A stretch of DNA of 9,187 bases from Candidatus Aerophobota bacterium (lineage in GTDB: Bacteria; Aerophobota; Aerophobia; Aerophobales; B3-G15), in NCBI GenBank assembly GCA_014859225.1, contig JACUUP010000054.1, positions 1-9,187 of the forward strand, written 5' to 3'. The notes beneath the pieces are model-generated. The model worked only from the letters and a program-made list of their open reading frames with translations. It searched no databases and was not told where the DNA came from. Position numbers and translations under genes: made by a program. Positions 1 to 6,548 of the stretch are shown piece after piece; the first letter of the stretch is position 1; the number at the start of each line of letters is the position of its first letter.

Positions 1-6
1 GGATAA

Positions 7-1449
7 ATGGATAGCTATAAGGTATATATAGGGCTTGAGGTTCATGTGGAGCTTTCCACGCAAAGCAAGTTTTTTTGTGGCTGCAAAACAAAATTTGGAG
101 CGACACCCAACACTCAGGTTTGTCCTGTTTGCCTGGGATTTCCCGGAGTGCTCCCTGTTATAAACAAAAAGGCGCTGGAGTATACAATAGCCTGTGCGCT
201 TGCTTTAAATTCTAAAATAAATGAAAATTCCCGCTTTGCAAGAAAAAATTATTATTATCCTGACCTTCCCAAGAATTTCCAGATATCCCAGTATGAGGAA
301 CCAATTGCCACCGGAGGATGGATAGACATTGAGATAAATGGACAAACCAAAAAAATAGGAATTGAGCGAGTTCATCTGGAAGAGGATGCGGGCAAACTTA
401 TTCACGGAGAGGGTGAGGATGCTGAATGGAGTTTCGTTGACTGCAACAGAGCAGGAATACCACTTATGGAGATAGTGTCCTGTCCAGAAATAAACTCTCC
501 AGATGAGGCTTATGAGTATCTCACAATACTTCGTCGGATTTTGCGTTATCTCGGAGTAAGCGATTGCAATATGGAGGAGGGGTCTCTTCGCTGCGATGCC
601 AATATATCACTGGGCAAAGCTGAGATGGGAACTAAAACAGAAATTAAAAATATGAACTCATTTAAGGAGTTAAGAGAAGGTCTGAAGGTGGAGATACAAA
701 GACAAGCTAATCTCCTGAAAAAAGGGGAGAAAATAATCCAGGAAACAAGATTTTGGGATGCTAAAAAAAAGAAAACCTTCAGCATGAGAGGAAAGGAGGA
801 AGCTCACGATTACAGATATTTTCCTGAGCCTGACCTTCTTCCCCTTTATATAGATGATAACTGGACAGAGAGAATAAAAGCCAATCTACCTGAGCTTCCT
901 CAACACCGTTTTGACCGCTTCATACATGAATACAAGTTACCTTCATATGATGCGGGTGTTCTTACTGAATCAAGGGAGATTGCCGATTACTTTGAGAGAT
1001 GCGTTAGGCTTTTCCCAAAACCAAAGATGGTGAGTAACTGGATAATGGGTGATTTTATGAGACTTATAAAACAGGAAGGGGAGGTCAAAATTAAAATCCA
1101 CCCTGCAGAAGTTGCAGACCTTTTAAAAGAAGTGGAAAAGGGAACTCTCAGCACAACTTTAGCTAAAGAAGTAATGGAGATTATGTTTAAGAGCGGTAAG
1201 GGAGTAACTCAGATAATGGAGGAAAAACAGCTTCAACAGATAACCGATAAAAAAAGTCTGGAAAAAGCAGCAAAGCAAGTGATTGAGGAAAACCAAAAGG
1301 CAGTGGGTGACTGGCAAAAAGGCAAATCTCAGGCAATAAAATTTTTAGTGGGACAGCTCATGAAAAAAACAAAAGGCAGGGCTAATCCCCAACTTGCCAA
1401 CGAGTTAATTGAAAAAAAACTTAAAGAGCTTTTTGGAGCATCTTCATGA
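7..1449 (+). CDS. gatB: Asp-tRNA(Asn)/Glu-tRNA(Gln) amidotransferase subunit B
   Basis: GatB is the tRNA-binding and kinase/transamidation subunit of the cytoplasmic GatCAB complex. The complex phosphorylates mischarged Glu-tRNA(Gln) or Asp-tRNA(Asn) and amidates it with ammonia produced by GatA. The protein is 480 aa, normal for the family. It opens with the family start IGLEVHVEL (8-16), then has a Cys pair set C24/C26 and C39/C42 (FCGC...CPVC) that could bind zinc. Other signatures are RKNYYYPDLPKNFQISQ (79-95), HLEEDAGK (about 123-130), MEEGSLRCDANISL (about 192-205) and DYRYFPEPD (about 267-275). The C-terminal part, about 335-480, matches the helical and YqeY-like tail that binds tRNA, including FLVGQLMKKTKGRANPQL near the end. 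The start ATG fits the family N-terminus; only 6 bases precede it, so its ribosome-binding site cannot be seen. gatA and gatC are not in the window. Its stop overlaps the argF start by 4 bases (ATGA). Confidence 0.97.
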   Translation: MDSYKVYIGLEVHVELSTQSKFFCGCKTKFGATPNTQVCPVCLGFPGVLPVINKKALEYTIACALALNSKINENSRFARKNYYYPDLPKNFQISQYEEPIATGGWIDIEINGQTKKIGIERVHLEEDAGKLIHGEGEDAEWSFVDCNRAGIPLMEIVSCPEINSPDEAYEYLTILRRILRYLGVSDCNMEEGSLRCDANISLGKAEMGTKTEIKNMNSFKELREGLKVEIQRQANLLKKGEKIIQETRFWDAKKKKTFSMRGKEEAHDYRYFPEPDLLPLYIDDNWTERIKANLPELPQHRFDRFIHEYKLPSYDAGVLTESREIADYFERCVRLFPKPKMVSNWIMGDFMRLIKQEGEVKIKIHPAEVADLLKEVEKGTLSTTLAKEVMEIMFKSGKGVTQIMEEKQLQQITDKKSLEKAAKQVIEENQKAVGDWQKGKSQAIKFLVGQLMKKTKGRANPQLANELIEKKLKELFGASS

Positions 1450-2369
1450 AAAAAGATTTTTTGTCTATCCAGGACCTTAGCCTGGAGGAAATCTACGAAA
1501 TCTTTGAACTTGCGGATGAGCTGCGAAATATATGGAGAGAAAAAAAGGGAGAAGTTTTTTCTTATCAGCCATTACAAGGGAAAACCCTTGCTTTAATTTT
1601 TGACAAGCCCTCCACCAGAACAAGAGTCTCCTTTGAGGTGGCAGCTTATCATCTGGGAGCACATCCTGTTTTTCTATCGGCACAGGATATACATCTTGGA
1701 AAAAGTGAATCCCTGGAGGATACAGCAAGAGTCATCTCAAAATACGTTGATGCGGTAGTGATTAGAACCTTTGGGCAGGAAAAGGTGGAAAAATTTGCCG
1801 CATTTTCTGATGTTCCTGTAATTAATGCTCTTAGCGACCTTCTACACCCCTGTCAGGCACTTTCTGATTATTATACCCTTTACCGAAGAAAAAAACTAAA
1901 CCAGAATATAAAATTTTCTTATGTGGGAGATGGCAATAATGTGTGTCATTCATTAATCCTGGGAGCAGCAAAACTGAAGGTCAACCTGATAGTTGCAACT
2001 CCAGAAAAATATAAGCCCAAACCCTTTATCTTGAAAGAAATCAAAGAAATGCAGGATAAAATAAAAATAACTCAGGACCCAAAATTAGCTGTGGATGGAG
2101 CTGATGTAATCTATACCGATGTTTGGGTGAGTATGGGTCAGGAAAAAGAAAAAAAGGAAAAAAAAGAGATTTTTAGACCTTACCAGGTGAACTCATCTTT
2201 ATTATCTCTGGCAAAACCTGACGCTCTGGTGATGCACTGTCTACCCGCTCATAGAGGTGAGGAGATAACGGATGAGGTAATTGATGGGAAAAACAGTATA
2301 GTGTTAGAGCAGGCAGAAAACCGGCTCCATATACAAAAAGCACTACTTGTGAAACTAATGAAGGGGTGA
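1446..2369 (+). CDS. argF: Ornithine carbamoyltransferase (anabolic type)
   Basis: This enzyme transfers the carbamoyl group of carbamoyl phosphate to ornithine, giving citrulline for arginine synthesis in the cytoplasm. It has 307 aa, the usual length. The carbamoyl-phosphate motif STRTR is at 56-60 (extended as VSFE), HPCQ at 134-137, the GDGNN nucleotide-fold turn at 161-165, the ornithine-binding DVWVSMG loop at 225-231, and HCLPAHRGEEI with the active-site Cys at 264-274. The SMG loop separates it from aspartate carbamoyltransferase. I favour the anabolic enzyme because argG follows directly; the catabolic arc partners are not seen. The start ATG overlaps the gatB stop and has a GGAG at 1435-1438, 7 bases upstream. 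Just after the SMG loop the protein has an unusually Lys/Glu-rich stretch (about 232-241) encoded by a run of A tracts. The argG start lies 5 bases after the stop. Confidence 0.97.
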   Translation: MKKDFLSIQDLSLEEIYEIFELADELRNIWREKKGEVFSYQPLQGKTLALIFDKPSTRTRVSFEVAAYHLGAHPVFLSAQDIHLGKSESLEDTARVISKYVDAVVIRTFGQEKVEKFAAFSDVPVINALSDLLHPCQALSDYYTLYRRKKLNQNIKFSYVGDGNNVCHSLILGAAKLKVNLIVATPEKYKPKPFILKEIKEMQDKIKITQDPKLAVDGADVIYTDVWVSMGQEKEKKEKKEIFRPYQVNSSLLSLAKPDALVMHCLPAHRGEEITDEVIDGKNSIVLEQAENRLHIQKALLVKLMKG

Positions 2370-2374
2370 TATAA

Positions 2375-3583
2375 ATGGGAAAAATAAAAAAAATCGTTCT
2401 TGCTTACTCGGGCGGACTGGATACATCAGTGATACTTCACTGGTTGAGGGAAAAATATAAAGCTGAGGTTATAACCTTTACTGCGGATTTGGGTCAGGGG
2501 GGAGATAAACTGGAAAAAATCAAGGAAAAAGCGGAAAAAACCGGAGCAACTAAAGCTTATGTTAAAGACTTAAAGGAGGAATTTGTTTTTGAGTATGTTT
2601 TTCCTGCCCTGAGGGCAGGTGCACTCTATGAAGGAAAATATCCTCTGGCTACAGCTTTAGCCAGACCTCTTATTACCAAAGAGCTTGTAAGGGTGGCAGA
2701 AAAGGAGGGAGCTGATGCTATTGCTCATGGATGCACAGGTAAGGGAAACGACCAGGTAAGATTTGAGGTTACAGCCCGGGCAATAAATCCTCAGATTAAG
2801 ATTTTAGCTCCGGTAAGAGAATGGGAATTTACCTCCAGAGAAGAGGAAATAGAATATGCAGCCTTGCACAACATTTCTCTTGAAGCTAAAGAAGGCTGCA
2901 TCTATTCAATTGACCGCAATTTGTGGGGAATCAGCGTGGAGTGTGGGCCACTTGAAGATGCGTGGCAGGAGCCTCCAGATGATAGTTTTCAGATTATAAA
3001 AAACCCGGAAAAGGCTCCTTCAAAACCCACCTACCTGGAAATTGAGTTTGACAGGGGAGTTCCAGTTAAGCTAAATGGAGAAAAACACCCTCCGGTCAAA
3101 TTAATTCAGCTTTTAAATGAACTGGGAGGACAAAATGGTGTGGGTAGAGTTGATATGGTGGAGAACAGACTCGTGGGAATAAAATCAAGAGAAGTTTATG
3201 AGGCACCAGCCGCCATTATTCTCCACACAGCCCATGGGGAACTTGAAAGTTTAACCCTGGATAAAGATGTCCTTCAATTTAAAAGGGTAGTTTCTAACAA
3301 ATACGCTGAGCTTGTCTATAATGGACTCTGGGAATCTTCTCTGAGGGAAGCTCTGGATAAATTTGTAGAGGAAACTCAAAGGTGGGTTACGGGAGTAGTT
3401 AAAGTCAAACTTTTTAAAGGTAGCTGTCAGGTTACCGGAAGAAAGTCTCCCTTTTCCCTTTACGATGTAAAGCTTGCAACTTATACTAAAGAGGATGTCT
3501 TTGACCAAAAAGCTGCTCCTGGATTTATCCATATCTTTGGTCTTCCTCTCACCACCTCAGCCAAAGCAAGGAGGAAAAAGTGA
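2375..3583 (+). CDS. argG: Argininosuccinate synthase
   Basis: ArgG condenses citrulline with aspartate, using ATP (to AMP and pyrophosphate), to give argininosuccinate, the step after ArgF. The protein is 402 aa, typical of the bacterial type 1 enzyme. The ATP-pyrophosphatase P-loop AYSGGLDTS is at 10-18. HGCTGKGNDQVRFE at 118-131 forms the aspartate/citrulline site, YSIDRNLWG is at 177-185, GVGRVD at 255-260 and KSREVYE at 270-276. The C-terminal multimerisation tail is present to the end. The start ATG is preceded by AAGGGG at 2361-2366, which overlaps the end of argF, so translation of the two genes is probably coupled. Its stop codon overlaps the GTG start of purB. argH, which would complete arginine synthesis, is not downstream. 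Confidence 0.97.
   Translation: MGKIKKIVLAYSGGLDTSVILHWLREKYKAEVITFTADLGQGGDKLEKIKEKAEKTGATKAYVKDLKEEFVFEYVFPALRAGALYEGKYPLATALARPLITKELVRVAEKEGADAIAHGCTGKGNDQVRFEVTARAINPQIKILAPVREWEFTSREEEIEYAALHNISLEAKEGCIYSIDRNLWGISVECGPLEDAWQEPPDDSFQIIKNPEKAPSKPTYLEIEFDRGVPVKLNGEKHPPVKLIQLLNELGGQNGVGRVDMVENRLVGIKSREVYEAPAAIILHTAHGELESLTLDKDVLQFKRVVSNKYAELVYNGLWESSLREALDKFVEETQRWVTGVVKVKLFKGSCQVTGRKSPFSLYDVKLATYTKEDVFDQKAAPGFIHIFGLPLTTSAKARRKK
3568..3574 (+). promoter_or_regulatory. Ribosome-binding site deciding the GTG start of purB
   Basis: AAGGAGG lies inside the last codons of argG and ends 5 bases before GTG at 3580. It supports this GTG, not an internal codon, as the purB start, and fits the expected PurB N-terminus. 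Confidence 0.8.
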
Positions 3584-4875
3584 TACCCCGTTACAGTCTC
3601 CCGGCAATGGTAGGTGTGTGGAAGGAGGAGGAAAAATTTAAGATATGGCTCAATATTGAAATCCTGGTGTGTGAAGCCTGGGCTAAACTTGGAAAAATTC
3701 CTCCCGGGGAAGTTGACACAATTAAAAAGAAGGCAAGCTTTGATATAGAAAGGATTAATAAAATAGAAGAGGAAGTAAAACATGATGTAATAGCCTTCCT
3801 TACTGCTCTCTCAGAAAAAGTGGGTCCTTCTTCCAGGTACATTCATCTTGGACTTACCTCATCGGATATACTGGATACTACATTAGCTGTTCAACTGAAA
3901 AGAGCTTCAGAAATAATCGTTAAAGATATGGAAAATCTCATACAGGCACTAAAAGAAAAAGCTATTGAGTATAAGTATACAATTATGATGGGAAGAACGC
4001 ACGGAGTCCACGCAGAACCTGTTACCCTTGGATTAAAATTTGCTCTGTGGTATGAGGAGATTAAAAGGAGCTTGCACAGGATAAAAATAGCAAGCGAGGA
4101 AATAGCCTGCGGCAAAGTATCAGGGGCCGTGGGGACCTATGCCCATCTTGACCCTCAAGTGGAAGAATTTGTCTGTGAGAGGCTGGGATTAAAAGCTTCA
4201 CCCGTATCAAACCAGATAATTCAAAGGGATAGACATTGCTTTTACCTTGCCGCTCTTGCCATCCTCGCCTCCTCTCTTGACAAGTTCTGTGTTGAAATAA
4301 GAAGTCTGCAGCGCACGGAAATAATGGAGGTTGAGGAAGGGTTCGGAAAAAAACAAAAAGGCTCCTCAGCCATGCCTCATAAAAAGAATCCAATAATCTG
4401 TGAGAGAATATGTGGTCTTGCCAGAGTTCTAAGAGCCAATCTCCAGGCTGCCCTTGAGAATATTCCCCTCTGGGGCGAAAGAGACATCTCCCACTCCTCG
4501 TGCGAGAGAATTATCTTTCCTGACTCCACAATCCTGATAGATTACATGCTGGTAAAATTTACCGATGTGGTGAAAGATATACGGGTGTATCCGGAAAATA
4601 TGCACAAAAATATTAAACTCTCAAGGGGAGTCTTTTTCTCCCAGGGAATAATGCTAAGATTAATAGAAAAAGGGCTATCCCGGGAGGATGCCTACAAAAT
4701 GGTTCAAAAAGATGCTATGCAAAGCTTAGAGAGGGGAGAGAATTTCAAAAAAATAATTAAAGAAGATAAAGATATTGCCAACCACCTGAGCCAGAAACAA
4801 ATAGAGGAACTTTTTAATTTGAAATACTATATTAGATATGTAGATAAAATTATGGAAAGAATAGGGGTGGTATAG
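3580..4875 (+). CDS. purB: Adenylosuccinate lyase
   Basis: PurB removes fumarate from SAICAR and from adenylosuccinate, serving both inosine monophosphate and AMP synthesis. The protein is 431 aa, matching the short bacterial form (as in Bacillus and Thermotoga). Its N-terminus, IPRYSLPAMVGVW followed by WLNIEILVCEAW, is typical of PurB. KHDV at 67-70, HLGLTSSDILDT at 89-100, the active-site RTHGVHAEPVTLG at 139-151 and the superfamily signature GSSAMPHKKNP at 261-271 (flexible catalytic Ser loop) are all present, followed by ERDISHSS at 300-307. The start is GTG, overlapping the argG stop as GTGA. ArgH belongs to the same fumarase/aspartase superfamily and commonly follows argG, so I considered it, but the N-terminus and the MPHKKNP form of the signature fit PurB (ArgH usually has MPQKKNPD). 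Confidence 0.95.
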   Translation: MIPRYSLPAMVGVWKEEEKFKIWLNIEILVCEAWAKLGKIPPGEVDTIKKKASFDIERINKIEEEVKHDVIAFLTALSEKVGPSSRYIHLGLTSSDILDTTLAVQLKRASEIIVKDMENLIQALKEKAIEYKYTIMMGRTHGVHAEPVTLGLKFALWYEEIKRSLHRIKIASEEIACGKVSGAVGTYAHLDPQVEEFVCERLGLKASPVSNQIIQRDRHCFYLAALAILASSLDKFCVEIRSLQRTEIMEVEEGFGKKQKGSSAMPHKKNPIICERICGLARVLRANLQAALENIPLWGERDISHSSCERIIFPDSTILIDYMLVKFTDVVKDIRVYPENMHKNIKLSRGVFFSQGIMLRLIEKGLSREDAYKMVQKDAMQSLERGENFKKIIKEDKDIANHLSQKQIEELFNLKYYIRYVDKIMERIGVV

Positions 4876-4880
4876 ATAAA

Positions 4881-5675
4881 ATGATGAACCTGCATCCAAC
4901 AGCCATAGTGAGTCCAACCGCAGTGCTGGGAAAAGGGGTTGAAATAGGCCCTTATTGTATAATTGGAGAGAACGTACTAATAGGTGATGAAACTAAAATT
5001 GGCTCAAATGTATCAATTCAGGGATGGACAAAAATAGGTAAAAGATGCCAGATATTTCAGGGTGCTGTAATAGGTACGCAACCTCAGGATGTTCATTATA
5101 AAGGTGAAAAAAGCTTTGTGGAAATTGGGAATGATAATATTATCCGGGAATATGTAACCATCCATCGGGGAACCGAAAAAGAAAGTGCCACTCATATCGG
5201 TAACAATAACTTACTTATGGCTTACTGTCATATAGCTCACAACTGCTGGGTAGGAAATGGAGTAGTTATAGCTAATATGGGAGCCCTCGCCGGTTATGTT
5301 AGAGTGGAAGATAAGGTAATAATCGGCGGAATGGTAGGCGTGCACCAATATGTGAGAATAGGTGCGTACGCTATAGTTGGAGGACTTAGTAAAGTCATCA
5401 AAGATATACCCCCTTTCACCCTTGCCGATGGAAACCCTGTGCATCTTTGGAATTTAAATGTGGTGGGACTGAGACGAGCAGGCTTTTCTCCTGCCACCCG
5501 CAATCACCTTGCCAGGGCTTACAAGATAATTTTCAGGTCCGGGCTGAACACTTCCCAGGCTTTAAAGAAAATAGAAAATGAGCTGGAGAATATCCCTGAA
5601 GTTGAGTATTTGTGCAATTTTATCCGCACATCTAAACGAGGAATCTGCAAGGAAGGAAGCAAAAAACATAAATGA
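4881..5675 (+). CDS. lpxA: UDP-N-acetylglucosamine O-acyltransferase (LpxA)
   Basis: LpxA transfers an (R)-3-hydroxyacyl chain from acyl carrier protein to UDP-GlcNAc, the first step of lipid A synthesis, in the cytoplasm. The 264 aa length matches the family. Residues 1-185 are hexapeptide repeats of a left-handed beta-helix (HPTAIV, VEIGPYCIIGE, TKIGSNVSIQG and so on). CHIAH at 116-120 aligns with the E. coli segment holding catalytic His125, so H120 is the predicted base. GGMVGVHQY at 149-157 and the DGNP turn at 183-186 are also conserved. The C-terminal helical domain begins with NVVGLRRAGFS (193-203). By alignment from memory, E. coli Gly173, which sets the acyl-chain length, corresponds to G168, suggesting a long (C14-like) chain. 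There are two adjacent ATGs; the first has GGGGTGG 10 bases upstream (4864-4870). It lies 5 bases after purB and overlaps uppP by 4 bases. The usual lpxD, fabZ and lpxB neighbours are absent here. Confidence 0.95.
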   Translation: MMNLHPTAIVSPTAVLGKGVEIGPYCIIGENVLIGDETKIGSNVSIQGWTKIGKRCQIFQGAVIGTQPQDVHYKGEKSFVEIGNDNIIREYVTIHRGTEKESATHIGNNNLLMAYCHIAHNCWVGNGVVIANMGALAGYVRVEDKVIIGGMVGVHQYVRIGAYAIVGGLSKVIKDIPPFTLADGNPVHLWNLNVVGLRRAGFSPATRNHLARAYKIIFRSGLNTSQALKKIENELENIPEVEYLCNFIRTSKRGICKEGSKKHK

Positions 5676-6502
5676 ATGTTACCCATAGCCTTGTTTTGGG
5701 AATCCTCCAGGGGTTTACTGAATTTCTACCTATAAGTAGCTCCGGTCACCTTGTTATTCTCCAGCACTACATGGGAATTAAAGAATCTGTAGTTTTTTTT
5801 AATGTAATGGTGCATATAGGAACTTTAGCCTCTGTAGTAGTTTTTTTTCGCAAAGAGCTTTATCTTATAGTTTTATCTGTTGTAAAATTTAGTTCCCGGG
5901 ATAAAGAATATTTATTTTATCGTCAAATTATCTTAGCCGTTCTTATAGGAACATTACCTACCGCTTTTTCAGGGTTTATTTTAAGTAAAGTGAAAGATTT
6001 TTTGTTCTATGGTGCAGTTTTACCTGCAGGAATGCTTCTTTTCACTGGATTTTTTTTATGGCTGGGGGAAAAACTATCCAGCAATATGCGCATTCCTGAA
6101 AAAAAACAAAAACCTGGCATAATTGATGCTTTATTTATTGGATTTATGCAGGGGGTAGCTATAATTCCAGGAATATCAAGGTCAGGCACGACCATATCAT
6201 CCGGGCTTATAAGAGGTCTTGGAAGAAAAATAGCTTTCCGGTATAGTTTTTTACTTTTTATTCCTGCAGCAATTGGCGCCTTAGTGCTGGAAAGTAGGGA
6301 AGTTAACGTGGCAGTGGCTAGCGCCCCCACTCTTCCCTTTTTTCTTGGAACCTCAACAGCTTTTATAACAGGTATTATTGCTTTAACCATCTTGAGAAAA
6401 GTCCTGGAAGAGAAAAAACTCGTCATCTTTTCCTGGTATTGCTGGATTTTAGGGGGGAGTATCCTTTTCTTTGAAGCTATGAAAGTATTGACATCCTTGT
6501 AG
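5672..6502 (+). CDS. uppP: Undecaprenyl-diphosphate phosphatase (BacA/UppP)
   Basis: UppP is an integral inner-membrane enzyme that dephosphorylates undecaprenyl diphosphate, recycling the carrier lipid for peptidoglycan and other envelope polymers; overproduction of this family gives bacitracin resistance. The protein has 276 aa with about eight hydrophobic segments. The first active-site motif is QGFTEFLPISSSGH at 13-26, with Q13 and E17 forming the (E/Q)xxxE pair and H26 at its end. FNVMVHIGTL (43-52) is a family signature. The second half repeats the pattern with QGVAI (160-164) and PGISRSGTTIS (166-176), including R170. All expected catalytic positions are present. The start ATG overlaps the lpxA stop (ATGA), with GGAAGGAAG 12 bases upstream, a rather long spacing. 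Pairing with lpxA makes an envelope-lipid couple at the end of the first operon. Confidence 0.96.
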   Translation: MNVTHSLVLGILQGFTEFLPISSSGHLVILQHYMGIKESVVFFNVMVHIGTLASVVVFFRKELYLIVLSVVKFSSRDKEYLFYRQIILAVLIGTLPTAFSGFILSKVKDFLFYGAVLPAGMLLFTGFFLWLGEKLSSNMRIPEKKQKPGIIDALFIGFMQGVAIIPGISRSGTTISSGLIRGLGRKIAFRYSFLLFIPAAIGALVLESREVNVAVASAPTLPFFLGTSTAFITGIIALTILRKVLEEKKLVIFSWYCWILGGSILFFEAMKVLTSL

Positions 6503-6515
6503 ATTAGAATAAAAT
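6488..6515 (+). promoter_or_regulatory. Predicted sigma-70-type promoter for hflX
   Basis: TTGACA at 6488-6493 is a perfect -35 consensus hexamer. After a 16-base spacer comes TAAAAT at 6510-6515, matching five of six -10 positions. The -35 lies within the last codons of uppP and the -10 just after its stop. Transcription would start near 6522, leaving a short leader of roughly 25 bases before the hflX start. Such matches occur by chance in A+T-rich DNA, but this is the largest untranslated gap in the window and lies directly before a new gene. Confidence 0.5.
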
Positions 6516-6530
6516 TTAGACAGAACTAAA

Positions 6531-6537
6531 AGGAGGG
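6531..6537 (+). promoter_or_regulatory. Strong ribosome-binding site upstream of hflX
   Basis: AGGAGGG is an almost ideal Shine-Dalgarno sequence. There is no ATG, GTG or TTG in the HflX frame within 140 bases downstream. The only reasonable in-frame initiator at a usable distance is ATC at 6549, 11 bases after the motif. A CTG at 6541 is in another frame, which closes after nine codons. Confidence 0.75.
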
Positions 6538-6548
6538 AAACTGCAACC

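Noticed and set aside
4061-4393. 110-aa open frame on the minus strand inside purB
   Set aside because: It lies opposite the most conserved part of PurB, including the signature motif, and has no domain pattern of its own.
6007-6426. 139-aa open frame on the minus strand inside uppP
   Set aside because: It is a shadow of the uppP gene with no family resemblance; the plus frame carries the catalytic motifs.
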